Assembly: GCA_958370785.1 (NCBI GenBank)
Contig: CATXKN010000003.1
Coordinates: 62,001 to 126,000, forward strand
DNA: 64,000 nt
DNA from: an uncultured Collinsella sp.
GTDB lineage: Bacteria; Actinomycetota; Coriobacteriia; Coriobacteriales; Coriobacteriaceae
Direction: 5' to 3'
Shown here piece by piece: positions 17,525-26,554 of the stretch (within the stretch, counting starts at the first letter, position 1; every line of letters starts with the position of its first letter). The notes beneath the pieces were generated by a model that was not told where the DNA came from, made no database searches, and saw only the letters and a program-made list of their open reading frames with translations. The translations under genes were made by a program, and so were the position numbers.

Positions 17525-18952
17525 CTACTCCCCCTCTCTTGGCAGGTCAAACGCACGCGCCGTCTCGTCGTACAGCGCGCGATAGTTGGCGAGCATCTGC
17601 TCGTGCAAAAAGTACGTGGCAACGCGACGCTGGCCGCGCTCCCCCATCTCAATGCGGCGGGCGCGGCTTGCGCACATGCGCTCCATGGCATCGGCCAAGC
17701 CCTTGCGATACATGGGCGGCGTCACAAAACCTGCCACGCCAAAGTCGTCGCCCGGGGCGCCCTCGAGCAACTCGCGGCAGCAGCCCACCTCAGTCGTCAC
17801 GCAGGGGCGACGTGCAGCAAGCGACTCCAACACGCTGAGCGGCTGACCTTCGGAGATACTCGTCAAAATGGTAAAGTCGAGCTTTTCCATGTACTCGACC
17901 ACGTTGACGCGGCCGGTAAAGATCAGGTCGCGCACGCCCAAGGTATCGACAAGCGCGTGGCACTCGGCGCCATACTCCTCGTCATCCACGCCGCCCATGA
18001 TGTGCAGGCGTACCTTGGGCAGGCGCTCGTGCAGCTCAAAGAAGGCATAGATCATAGTCTTGACGTCCTTGATGGGCGCTAGGCGCACCACCGCGCCAAT
18101 GTCCACCCAACCGTCATCGGGCTTTAAAGGTATGTCCTTAAAGCGATTGAACTGGATGCCATTGGGGATGACCAGGCATTTGTCCGCATCGCAGCCCATA
18201 TCGATCTGCGTCTTGCGGGCGTTATGGAACAAACTGGTCACGCGGAAGGCGCGACGGTAGATCTCCTCCGAAAGCAGGTAGAAAAAGCGAATCCAGCGGT
18301 CCTTAAACGACGGCACCACCCAGTCGGCGCGAATGATCTCTTCCTCGCGTTCGCGGGTATAGATGCCATGCTCGGTCAGCAGCACCGGCGCATGGTGAAC
18401 GCTTGAGCCCAGGCAGGCGAGCAGGCCGCCGTAGCCGGTCGAGATGGCATGGTACACATCGGCTATCGGCACCTCGCTGCCCAGCAGGTAGAGCACGGGC
18501 AGCAGCATGGAGCGCATGGTGTGGAATGCGTCGGCAAAGGGCGTGTAAGGGTACTCGGCCAGGCACACGTCGCGAAAGATATCCATAAAGGCACGGCTCT
18601 GCAAAAACGAGAGCGGATGCACGCGACGGCGCTGGAAGATATCGAATAGCACGTCCCAATCCGGATTGGAGAGCGATACCAGGCGGCGCAGCGCCTCGCA
18701 CTCGCGGTCGTTAAAATCGGCCTCTTCCTGCTCGCCCGAAAGTCGCAGGGCGTCGTCCAGGAACACCTCGTGCACCTCGACCACGTTTTTGGGAAGCTCA
18801 TAGACAAACTTGCCGCGGTCGGCAGCATGCGCGCCAATCACCCACAGCACAAACTCGTGCTCGGACATGGCCTGTATATAGCCGTGCATCCAGGTGGACA
18901 CGCCGCCGTGCACATAGGGGTAGCAACCCTCGAGTACCAAGCAGATTCTCAT
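17525..18952 (-). CDS. pelF: Pel glycosyltransferase PelF (GT4)
   Basis: The 475-residue GT-B enzyme begins MRICLVLEGCYPYVHGGVSTW, a diagnostic PelF opening. It has the GT4 C-terminal nucleotide-sugar motif (LTSISEGQPLSVLESLAARRP) and the PelF-type midsection (TEHGIYTREREEEIIRADW). PelF of Pseudomonas uses UDP-activated sugars to build the Pel chain in the cytoplasm. It overlaps pelA by 4 bases (ATGA), implying coupled translation. No membrane segment is seen. Confidence 0.95.
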   Translation of the reverse strand: MRICLVLEGCYPYVHGGVSTWMHGYIQAMSEHEFVLWVIGAHAADRGKFVYELPKNVVEVHEVFLDDALRLSGEQEEADFNDRECEALRRLVSLSNPDWDVLFDIFQRRRVHPLSFLQSRAFMDIFRDVCLAEYPYTPFADAFHTMRSMLLPVLYLLGSEVPIADVYHAISTGYGGLLACLGSSVHHAPVLLTEHGIYTREREEEIIRADWVVPSFKDRWIRFFYLLSEEIYRRAFRVTSLFHNARKTQIDMGCDADKCLVIPNGIQFNRFKDIPLKPDDGWVDIGAVVRLAPIKDVKTMIYAFFELHERLPKVRLHIMGGVDDEEYGAECHALVDTLGVRDLIFTGRVNVVEYMEKLDFTILTSISEGQPLSVLESLAARRPCVTTEVGCCRELLEGAPGDDFGVAGFVTPPMYRKGLADAMERMCASRARRIEMGERGQRRVATYFLHEQMLANYRALYDETARAFDLPREGE

Positions 18953-20829
18953 TTGTCGCCACCCTCCTTGCGCGCAATGGTCACCGTCTTGTCCGTGGCC
19001 TTGACCAGGTACAGGTCACCCGTCAGGTGCGTAATCTCGCCACCCGTGACTGCACCCGGCTCGCCGCTGTTGGCACGGAACATGAGCCACGCCTCGTCAT
19101 GGAAGTTGCCCAGGTTGAGCGTCCAGGCGTCGTCGCTCGTATCCACGCTCACCGTCACGGACGAAAAGCGCTGGATGGCACCCGAGCATTCCGAGCCGGT
19201 CTGGTGGCGCAGGTCGGGCGCAGACTTGGTAAGCCAGTCCAGGTAGTCGGTCAGGCCGCCCTTGTAGACCTCCCAGCCCTCCGTAGCGCCGCGATCGGGA
19301 TCGAGCAGGTCGTCCGGGTGCATAAAGTGCGTGCTCACGTAGTGCATGTTGAGCTCGGACACGGCAGCCAGGCGCATATAGGAATCGTCGACCATGCCGC
19401 CCGAGACAATGCGCGGCTGCTCCACGATGCCGTCGCTCGCCACGCCAAACTCTTGCACGTACGGAAGATCGGTGCCGTCCTCAAAATACGTACTGGCGAT
19501 GGTCTTAATGCGCGGCACGTCCTCGCCAATAATCTTGCGCGCGCGGGCCGAAAGGATGTTTGACGGCGGCACGTAGACCGATCCATGCGCGTTGGGCAGC
19601 ACCTCGTCCTGAAAGGCGATGAGCTCGTTGAGAGACGCGACGAGCGTCTCCTTGTTCTTCCACGTCTTGTAGTCGTACAGCGTGCCATAGTCGGTGTCCC
19701 AGAGTGCCAGCGGCTGATGGTTGTAGCCATGAAAGCCCAACTCTCCGCCCATCTGCAGCAGCATGCCGCCAAAGTAACGGAACTGCGTGGTATCGGCCTG
19801 GCGCGCGGGCTCGGTCTGGTTGACCGTGTCCTCGTAGTTTTCAATCATCACGCCGGTGTAGCGAATGCCGTATTTTTGCGCGAGCTTTTGCAGATCGGGC
19901 CACCAGACCTTGGCATAAAAGTCGGCGATGGAAAGGCCGTAGTCACGCTTGATGTAGGTGCCGTCGCCCGAGGGAACGGGGCTGGGAAAGTCATCCAGAT
20001 AGAAGACGGCGCTGTTGATGACCGGATAGGCCGTGGCATCGCCCAGCAGGCTGATCGCCGCGGCGTAAAACCCACGCATGACCTTGTCGTAGACACCGAT
20101 ATTGCACACCACGGTGCGTCCGCTACCGCAATCATTGGACCAAATGAGCGGGGCGCCCGCGTCGCCGGTCGTTGCCCACACGTGCGCCGTCTCGCGCAGC
20201 GATACCGAAAGTGACGAATCAAAGGGGTCCGAGAGCTCGTAGCGCTCTCCACCGCCCAGCATAAAGTCCTCGCTCGGCACAATGCTTTCGGCTTTTACAT
20301 AGTCATATCCGGCCGATTCAATGCCAAGCTTGGGGGCAATCACTTGCAGATAGCTCGAGTTATCCGGCGGCATGGCGAGCATAAGCGAACCGCCGGCACT
20401 CACCCAACTCATAATGTCGGTCAGGTGCGTACCGAGCCTATCGAGCGACGGCATGAGCAAAATCACGCGATCGTAGGAGGTCAGCGAGGGGATGGCGTCC
20501 ACGCCGTCCAGGGCAAGGTCCACGTCGCGGTGCGCGATCTTCATGTCGAGCAGGATCTGGTCAAACTGCTCCTTTACATCCTCGACGCCTGCTTGGTCGG
20601 TATCGGTAATGACCAGGCACGTGGGCTTTTGGCCAAATATCGCCGAGGAGGCCGGCACCGCGTCGTTGGCGGCGAGCATGCCCAGCTTATGCTGCCCGGC
20701 GCTGTACTGCACGCCGGCACGCTCGATCAACAGCACGGCGGCCATGGCGATAAAGACCGCCCATACCACGAGCAGCCCCATCCAGCGAAAGTGGCCCGCA
20801 CGGTCGCGGATATGCTGCACCACGCTCAT
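18949..20829 (-). CDS. Membrane-anchored Pel deacetylase-type protein (DUF2194; PelA-DA)
   Basis: The 626-residue protein has one N-terminal membrane helix (MGLLVVWAVFIAMAAVLLIE) and a large extracellular part. It has a flavodoxin-like N-domain (CLVITDTDQAGVEDVKEQF) and a polysaccharide-deacetylase-like barrel (NSAVFYLDDFPSPVP; GGELGFHGYNHQP; HGSVYVPPSNILS; MHYVSTHFMHPDD), the DUF2194 layout. Gram-positive pel clusters encode such a stand-alone deacetylase where Gram-negative PelA also has a hydrolase domain; none is present here. Start ATG 20829 overlaps the pelE stop (ATGA); an upstream in-frame start is not needed. Confidence 0.87.
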   Translation of the reverse strand: MSVVQHIRDRAGHFRWMGLLVVWAVFIAMAAVLLIERAGVQYSAGQHKLGMLAANDAVPASSAIFGQKPTCLVITDTDQAGVEDVKEQFDQILLDMKIAHRDVDLALDGVDAIPSLTSYDRVILLMPSLDRLGTHLTDIMSWVSAGGSLMLAMPPDNSSYLQVIAPKLGIESAGYDYVKAESIVPSEDFMLGGGERYELSDPFDSSLSVSLRETAHVWATTGDAGAPLIWSNDCGSGRTVVCNIGVYDKVMRGFYAAAISLLGDATAYPVINSAVFYLDDFPSPVPSGDGTYIKRDYGLSIADFYAKVWWPDLQKLAQKYGIRYTGVMIENYEDTVNQTEPARQADTTQFRYFGGMLLQMGGELGFHGYNHQPLALWDTDYGTLYDYKTWKNKETLVASLNELIAFQDEVLPNAHGSVYVPPSNILSARARKIIGEDVPRIKTIASTYFEDGTDLPYVQEFGVASDGIVEQPRIVSGGMVDDSYMRLAAVSELNMHYVSTHFMHPDDLLDPDRGATEGWEVYKGGLTDYLDWLTKSAPDLRHQTGSECSGAIQRFSSVTVSVDTSDDAWTLNLGNFHDEAWLMFRANSGEPGAVTGGEITHLTGDLYLVKATDKTVTIARKEGGDK

Positions 20830-21731
20830 CGGGCCTCCTCTCCGTTGCGCCAAAACGCCAGCTCCTCGCGGTTGGCGGCACTTAAGTACACATGTTGCTT
20901 GTCAATCGCATCGATCACACGGTGGACCTCGTCACCGTCACGGCGCATTACCGCCAGGCGCAGGCAAAGCATCCAAACCTCCTGCTCATCGGGCACATCG
21001 AGCACCAGCTGGTCGGTCACGGCCTGCGCCTCGTCGATCTGACCGGCATCGACCAGCGCCGTGGCATATCGAATACGCAGCTCAAAGGCGTCCTCGCGCT
21101 CGCAGCGACGCGCAAGCAGGCGCGCGTACTGTTGGCGCTGAATCTGAGCCACGCGTCCCTCGGCCAAGCCCGAGTCCAAATATTCACCAAGAAAATCGCA
21201 GTATTCGTTGAGATTATGCGCGCTCGGATCGGTCTTAAAGGCGTGCTCCAGCTGCTGCAGTTTAAGGTCGGACTCCTTGGAAATCTGCGCCACCGCCGTC
21301 GCGGCATAGTGCGCCACCTCTACATCGTCGTTCAGCTTAGCCGCCTGCAGCTGCGCCAGATACGCATCGGGCTCCTCGGTAAGCATGGAGAGCATTAGGC
21401 GGCGCCGGTCTGCCGGGTCGTTGACGATGAGCGCCTCCTCGAGCGGGATCACGCCCGCATCGGCTTCACGGTCGTGCACCAAGATGCTGCGACGCAGCTC
21501 GTCGTTAATGCGCAGCGACTCCAACGCGGCGTCCTTAAGGTCCGCGCCAGACACGGCGCTGCGCGCGATAAGCAGCACCACCAACAGCGGGCCCCACAAC
21601 GGCACGAGCACCATAACGGCCAGCATATGCCCGCGCACCGGCAGCAGGCCCAACTTCATAAGCGTCCACAGCACCAGGCAAACCAGTGCATGAATCAGCA
21701 GCAAGACGGCAGCGACGACAAGCGAGATCAA
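20826..21731 (-). CDS. pelE: Pel complex membrane protein PelE
   Basis: The 301-residue protein has two N-terminal membrane helices (ISLVVAAVLLLIHALVCLVLW; MLAVMVLVPLWGPLLVVLLI), then alpha-helical repeats of TPR type (LNEYCDFLGEYLDSGLAEGR; LRIRYATALVDAGQIDEA). That is the PelE plan; PelE forms the synthase platform with PelD, PelF and PelG. The start is TTG 21731 (TTGA overlap with pelD), with GAGGGGGATG upstream. Sequence identity in this family is low, so the call leans on topology and position. Confidence 0.83.
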   Translation of the reverse strand: MISLVVAAVLLLIHALVCLVLWTLMKLGLLPVRGHMLAVMVLVPLWGPLLVVLLIARSAVSGADLKDAALESLRINDELRRSILVHDREADAGVIPLEEALIVNDPADRRRLMLSMLTEEPDAYLAQLQAAKLNDDVEVAHYAATAVAQISKESDLKLQQLEHAFKTDPSAHNLNEYCDFLGEYLDSGLAEGRVAQIQRQQYARLLARRCEREDAFELRIRYATALVDAGQIDEAQAVTDQLVLDVPDEQEVWMLCLRLAVMRRDGDEVHRVIDAIDKQHVYLSAANREELAFWRNGEEAR

Positions 21732-23860
21732 ACGACATCCCCCTCACCGTCACCGGCAATATGCTGCAGCAGCGCCACGATGTCCTCGCCGTCGACGAGC
21801 TCCACCGCAATCTGCTTCGCGCTCAGGCGCTTACGGATAATGGGCAGGTCGCACGCCTTTGCCTGGCGCATGAGCAGGTAAAGCACGTCACCATCGACCA
21901 GGCCCGCCGCATCGCTCTCGCGGATTGCCGACCCAATTGCGCCCACCAGCTCGCCGACAGGCTCCATGCGAGGCACCACGCGCAGGAGCAAAAAGCTACC
22001 CATCTTGCCATCTGCCAGCGCCTGCTCGGCCGCAAGCTCTTGGCCAAAGGCCTCCTGCTTGAGCACGCAAGTGCCGTCAACGCAGCGTTTATCCTGCGCC
22101 ACCGCCTCATAATCGAAGGCACGGCCCAGCGCGCTTTCGACCAATCCACACAAGATGCGGAACAAGTTTTGGTAATAGAGCGTCATTTGGTTCTCGGCCG
22201 CGCGTCGCACAAAGATCAACACGGCGGGTGCCCCGTCGCGCTCGATCGTGTATCCAAACATGGGAAGCCCCGGCGTCAGCTTGCGATTCACCCACAGATT
22301 CGAACGGCCCTCGCCGCCCAAAAGGGGCAAAAGCTGTTCAAGCGAGAGCGAGCGCGTGGCGTCTTCGGCAATCACGGGACTCGCCGCTACCAGACGTGCA
22401 AACGTCCCACCCGAAACGTGGTAGATCGCCACTGAATAGTTTTCGAGAATCTCGCCCATGAGCTCGCAGCACTTGCGGTAGATGTCGCGCGGATTGAGCA
22501 CGTCAAGCTCTTGCGTCACGGCAAAGATCTTACCAAAGCTATCGTGGCGTCCCACAATCTGGCGCTTGTATGTGCGCTTGTCCTCGATGGCATCATGGTA
22601 GAGCTGTGTGAGGAACGTATTGCGATTACGCACGAGCTCGTTTTGCCCGCGCTCGACCTTAATGGCCTCGCTGTTGCGCAGCTGCACATAGCCGCACACG
22701 GCGCCCACCACGAAGTACGCGATAAACGGCAGCCAGTTGGACGGCTCGTAGAACAGACCCTGGAAGGTATAGCCATACTGGGTAAAGAAGCTCACGGCCA
22801 GGCCCACCGATGCCAACAGAGCCGCAACCAGGCCAAAGTCCAGGCCATACAGCGTGCCGATGAGCACGACGTAGAGCAGGCGATAATCGAGTACGTTGAG
22901 CTGGGCCGATTGAGAGAACAGATACTCCAGAACCTCGAACAGGACCCAGGCAACGCCCGTCTCCAGGCATTTAATAGGCAGTGTGTGCATCTGGATGCGG
23001 TCGATGGCGGCGCGCAAGGGGTTGACCTTCCTTGCGCGGCCAGCATCCCAACGAGCCTGAATGGTCGACAGGTCGCGCAGCAGATCGTAGCGCTGAAACC
23101 AGCCATAACGAACGCGAACGATGTCGCTGACGGGCAGGGCATAGCCGGCAGAATCGCCATAGGCAACGGCAAGGTCGGGGAACATCGCCTTGAGGGCCTC
23201 GCCCACCTCACCTGACGTGTGATGGAAACTATCGGCAACGTCGAGCGTCTCAAAGGAGGCATCCCAGCTGTCAAAGATGCGGCGCACCAGCACCGCGAGC
23301 TCCTCGGCACACAGCAGCGGAAACGCCGCATCCTCCGAGCCCTGCAAAGCGACCGATCCGGTTAGGCACGCATCGAACAGCGGCGCGAAAAACGGATCCT
23401 CCAGCGCGGCGGAGGCAGTATAGAGGAAGGGCACGCGCAGGATCTTTGCCTGAACGCCTTCGTGCGCAGCGTAGTGGCGGCACAGGTCGTTGGCCGCGCG
23501 GGCGATAATTCCCTTACCCGTTCGCCCCGCGGCATCGGCTGAGCCCTCGGCACTCGCGGGCCCCGCTACATACAGCAGCTGGACCCGGCGACCCATGCAC
23601 GCACGAAAGACCGAGCGCAACAGCTCGATATCGCCCACGGTATCGGTATGTGGGGTGAGGAAATTAGACAGGTAGACCACGCGGTCGAACTCGTAGGCCT
23701 GCTCCAAGTGCTGGAGGAGCTCATTCCACGAGGCATGGGGTGACGACTCATCGCGGCGCGATTCCGCGGCAGCGACGACCTTAACGTGGTCCCCGGGGAA
23801 CGCCTTGGCACAAAAGCCATCGTCAACATATGCGGTGTTGCCAACAACCAGCACTTCCAT
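21728..23860 (-). CDS. pelD: Pel regulator PelD with N-terminal SDR-like domain and c-di-GMP I-site
   Basis: The 710-residue protein has four parts. Residues 1-290 resemble a short-chain dehydrogenase/epimerase (MEVLVVGNTAYVDDG; VYLSNFLTPHTDTVGDIELL). At 310-420 lie about four membrane helices. At 470-590 is a GAF domain. The last 110 residues are a degenerate GGDEF. In that last part RESD (647-650) is followed by five residues and then DGDVL where GGDEF should be. This is exactly the RxxD-5-GGDEF spacing of diguanylate cyclase I-sites, so catalysis is lost but c-di-GMP binding is likely kept, as in P. aeruginosa PelD. First gene of the operon; GGGGAGGGG precedes ATG 23860. Confidence 0.9.
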   Translation of the reverse strand: MEVLVVGNTAYVDDGFCAKAFPGDHVKVVAAAESRRDESSPHASWNELLQHLEQAYEFDRVVYLSNFLTPHTDTVGDIELLRSVFRACMGRRVQLLYVAGPASAEGSADAAGRTGKGIIARAANDLCRHYAAHEGVQAKILRVPFLYTASAALEDPFFAPLFDACLTGSVALQGSEDAAFPLLCAEELAVLVRRIFDSWDASFETLDVADSFHHTSGEVGEALKAMFPDLAVAYGDSAGYALPVSDIVRVRYGWFQRYDLLRDLSTIQARWDAGRARKVNPLRAAIDRIQMHTLPIKCLETGVAWVLFEVLEYLFSQSAQLNVLDYRLLYVVLIGTLYGLDFGLVAALLASVGLAVSFFTQYGYTFQGLFYEPSNWLPFIAYFVVGAVCGYVQLRNSEAIKVERGQNELVRNRNTFLTQLYHDAIEDKRTYKRQIVGRHDSFGKIFAVTQELDVLNPRDIYRKCCELMGEILENYSVAIYHVSGGTFARLVAASPVIAEDATRSLSLEQLLPLLGGEGRSNLWVNRKLTPGLPMFGYTIERDGAPAVLIFVRRAAENQMTLYYQNLFRILCGLVESALGRAFDYEAVAQDKRCVDGTCVLKQEAFGQELAAEQALADGKMGSFLLLRVVPRMEPVGELVGAIGSAIRESDAAGLVDGDVLYLLMRQAKACDLPIIRKRLSAKQIAVELVDGEDIVALLQHIAGDGEGDVV

Positions 23861-23904
23861 AGCGCACCCCTCCCCTTAATTCCACATTTGTCATAGTCAA
23901 ACAT

Positions 23905-23923
23905 GCGTATTGTACGCTGTCAA
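23905..23923 (-). promoter_or_regulatory. Possible pelD promoter -35 with adjacent dyad
   Basis: On the minus strand a perfect TTGACA (23918-23923) is followed directly by GCGTA-CAA-TACGC (23905-23917), an operator-like inverted repeat. No good -10 lies at the right distance, so activation or another sigma factor may be needed. The wider gap (23861-24235) otherwise holds only the hairpins described at 24086-24177. Confidence 0.35.
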
Positions 23924-24085
23924 CGCGAGCCGAAGCGCCTTTAAGGCTGTCTTAAGAACTTTTTCAGAGGATGAGGTGAGGGCGCACTGCTATTGCTGAA
24001 GATGGGTCACCAATCATGCAGCACAAGCCCATCAGTCCCATTACGCGTCTAGGACGTAAGGGGCTATTGGCATTTGAAAACAAAA

Positions 24086-24177
24086 GGCTGTGAGTCATCC
24101 CCATGTCTTACAGCCAATTTAAAGCAATAGCACGACAGGCACATGTGCCCCATCTGGTTTTCCGGCCTTTAAAACCA
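24086..24177 (-). other. Cluster of three hairpins between pelD and the divergent glycosyltransferase
   Basis: Three stems follow one another: TGGTTTT/AAAACCA (24155-24161 with 24171-24177), the perfect palindrome GGCACATGTGCC (24138-24149), and a 9-bp stem GGCTGTAAG/CTCACAGCC (24107-24115 with 24086-24094). The last is followed on the minus strand by TTTTGTTTT and so has terminator form. No gene on that strand ends here. It could be a small RNA or a long pelD leader with an attenuator. It does not match c-di-GMP riboswitch cores that I know. Confidence 0.4.
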
Positions 24178-24235
24178 ACGCTTAAATGCAACGACTATAC
24201 TTCTATCGGCAACGAACACATCCATGGAGACCATC

Positions 24236-25168
24236 GTGAACTCAAACAATATCGCCATTATTATTCCCTGCTACAACGAAGCACTGACCATTGCAAAGGT
24301 AGTAGATGATTTTCACCGCGAGCTGCCCGAAGCAACTGTCTATGTATATGACAACAACTCTAGCGACGGCACCGCCCAAATTGCACGCGAGCATGGGGCG
24401 ACCGTTAAGTTCGAGCCCCGTCAGGGCAAGGGCAACGTTTGCCGTCAAATGTTCCGTGATATCGAAGCGGATTGCTACCTTATGGTTGATGGAGACGACA
24501 CCTATCCGGCGGAGTCAGCGCACGCACTGTGCGAGCCCATCCTTACCGGCGAAGCGGATATGACCGTAGGCGACCGGCTCTCCAACGGCACATATGCAGA
24601 GGAGAACAAGCGCGCCTTCCACGGCTTCGGCAACAACCTGGTACGCAGCATGATTAAATGGATCTACGGATACAGCTTCGATGATGTCATGACCGGCTAT
24701 CGCGCCATGAGCAAGCCTTTCGTCAAGACGTTTCCCGTACTCTCTGAGGGCTTCCAGATCGAAACGGAGCTATCCATCCACGCCGTAGACCATCGTTGGC
24801 GCATTAAAGATGTTCCCATCGAGTATCGCAACCGTCCAGCCGGTTCGGAGTCCAAGCTCAATACCGTAAGCGACGGCATTCGAGTAATTGCCATGATTGG
24901 CACCCTCTTTAAGGACTACCGCCCGCTCAAGTTCTTCTCACTTGTTGCGCTTGTCTTTGCGGCTATAGGTCTTATCCTAGGAGTCCCCCTCATCACAGAA
25001 TACCTTGCCACTGGTTTGGTGCCCCGCTTCCCTACCGCGATTCTCGCAGCCGCATTTATGTTCCTATGCGGATTGTCACTCGCCACAGGCTTCATCTTGG
25101 ATTCCGTGGCGAAAGTGGAACGTAAGCAGTGGGAGCTGCGAGTGTATGAGGAGAGCGCGGATTATTAA
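24236..25168 (+). CDS. GT2 glycosyltransferase, DPM1/GtrB-like, membrane-anchored
   Basis: The 310-residue enzyme has a GT-A fold (IAIIIPCYNEALTIAKVVDDF; YVYDNNSSDGT; metal site MVDGDDTY) and two C-terminal membrane helices (FFSLVALVFAAIGLILGVPL; AILAAAFMFLCGLSLATGFI). Relatives move a sugar from UDP/GDP to undecaprenyl or dolichyl phosphate on the inner face of the membrane. The start is GTG 24236, because GGAG lies 6 bases upstream and overlaps the ATG 12 bases earlier, which itself has no ribosome site. A close paralog is at 32703-33638 on the other strand. First gene of a plus-strand run with ugd and another GT2. Confidence 0.9.
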   Translation: MNSNNIAIIIPCYNEALTIAKVVDDFHRELPEATVYVYDNNSSDGTAQIAREHGATVKFEPRQGKGNVCRQMFRDIEADCYLMVDGDDTYPAESAHALCEPILTGEADMTVGDRLSNGTYAEENKRAFHGFGNNLVRSMIKWIYGYSFDDVMTGYRAMSKPFVKTFPVLSEGFQIETELSIHAVDHRWRIKDVPIEYRNRPAGSESKLNTVSDGIRVIAMIGTLFKDYRPLKFFSLVALVFAAIGLILGVPLITEYLATGLVPRFPTAILAAAFMFLCGLSLATGFILDSVAKVERKQWELRVYEESADY

Positions 25169-25345
25169 TGGCACGACCAGCCGAATGAATATCCGCTATA
25201 TTTAATTTAATGAGAATCAGCCTCTTTAAGACCGAAGGGGTCGCCATCGACATCCGGTACAAGTAGCTTCAACCTCGACGCCGCGATGTCTTATGTATGG
25301 CAGCCTCTACCAGCCTAAGAGCGTTAATTTTGCCGGGAGGCACCC

Positions 25346-26524
25346 ATGAATATTACCGTCGCAGGTCTAGGCTACGTAGGCCTTTCACTCGCATGCCTGC
25401 TTTCCAAACATAACGATGTCATTGCTATCGACATTAACGAAAGCAGGGTAGCCGACATCAACAACGGCATCTCCCCTATCAAGGATGCATTCATCGAGGC
25501 ATATCTGGCAGATCGCCCGACTTCGCTACGTGCTACCACCGATGTAAATAAAGCATATGAAGGAGCTGATTATATCGTCATAGCTACGCCAACCAACTAT
25601 GACGATGTCACGCACTACTTCGACACATCGAGCATTGAGAGCGTCCTGGATCTGGTCAAGGAAATCAACCCGCACGCCGTTGTAGTTATTAAGTCCACTA
25701 TCCCTGTTGGCTACACCAGAGATATCTGTGCCAAATACCCCGAGCTCCAGATCATCTTCTCCCCCGAGTTTTTGCGCGAAGGCCACGCACTTGAAGACAA
25801 TTTACATCCCAGCCGAATCGTTGCCGGAATCAACGAGGAGGCCGACCGCAAAGCCGCCCAGACCTTTGTCAACCTTTTGGACGAGGGCTCCGAGGACGCC
25901 GGGACAGAAATTCTAATAACTGGCTCAACCGAGGCAGAAGCTATCAAGCTATTTGCCAACACGTATCTAGCGCTCAGGGTTTCATACTTCAACGAGCTCG
26001 ACACCTATGCCAAAAGCAAGGGCCTAAATGCGTGCGAAATCATTAAGGGCGTTTGCCTTGATCCGCGCATTGGAACCCATTACAACAACCCCAGCTTCGG
26101 CTACGGAGGCTACTGTCTTCCCAAAGACTCCAAGCAGCTCCTTGCTAATTTTCACGACGTGCCCCAGAATTTGATCCGCGCAATCGTAGACTCAAATAGC
26201 ACTCGCAAACATTTTATCGCCGATCAAATTCTATCGATGCAGCCAAAGGTCGTCGGGGCTTTTCGTTTAACTATGAAAAGCGGTTCGGACAACTTTCGTC
26301 AAAGCTCGACCCTCGACGTAATTGAATTACTCAAGGCTAAAAACATTAAAATTATCATTTATGAACCCACGCTCAATGAAACAGTTCTATTTAACTGCAC
26401 TGTTGTTAATGACATAGAGCTATTTAAAAAACTAAGCGATGTTATCATCGCGAATCGCTATGATAGCGTCCTCGACGACAGCAAAGCAAAAGTATACACA
26501 CGAGATTTATGGCAAAGAGACTAA
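25346..26524 (+). CDS. ugd: UDP-glucose 6-dehydrogenase family enzyme
   Basis: Oxidises a UDP-sugar (most often UDP-glucose to UDP-glucuronate) with two NAD+. The 392-residue protein has a Rossmann start [18 protein letters not shown], the hinge [31 protein letters not shown], and catalytic Cys257 in [14 protein letters not shown]. This short form (about 390 residues) is common for capsule and exopolysaccharide Ugd. ATG 25346 has GGGAGG upstream. The 177-bp gap before it holds no recognisable gene. It would supply an acidic sugar to the neighbouring transferases. Confidence 0.9.
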   Translation: MNITVAGLGYVGLSLACLLSKHNDVIAIDINESRVADINNGISPIKDAFIEAYLADRPTSLRATTDVNKAYEGADYIVIATPTNYDDVTHYFDTSSIESVLDLVKEINPHAVVVIKSTIPVGYTRDICAKYPELQIIFSPEFLREGHALEDNLHPSRIVAGINEEADRKAAQTFVNLLDEGSEDAGTEILITGSTEAEAIKLFANTYLALRVSYFNELDTYAKSKGLNACEIIKGVCLDPRIGTHYNNPSFGYGGYCLPKDSKQLLANFHDVPQNLIRAIVDSNSTRKHFIADQILSMQPKVVGAFRLTMKSGSDNFRQSSTLDVIELLKAKNIKIIIYEPTLNETVLFNCTVVNDIELFKKLSDVIIANRYDSVLDDSKAKVYTRDLWQRD

Positions 26525-26554
26525 AATACCTGCAAACAAAGGAGCTAAATACCA

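Noticed and set aside
23861..24235. c-di-GMP riboswitch upstream of pelD
   Set aside because: I looked on both strands for the GEMM-I and GEMM-II core motifs and found none; control more likely acts through the PelD I-site.
25169..25345. Small gene between the GtrB-like enzyme and ugd
   Set aside because: Only very short open frames with no recognisable product; the stretch is probably a plain intergenic region.
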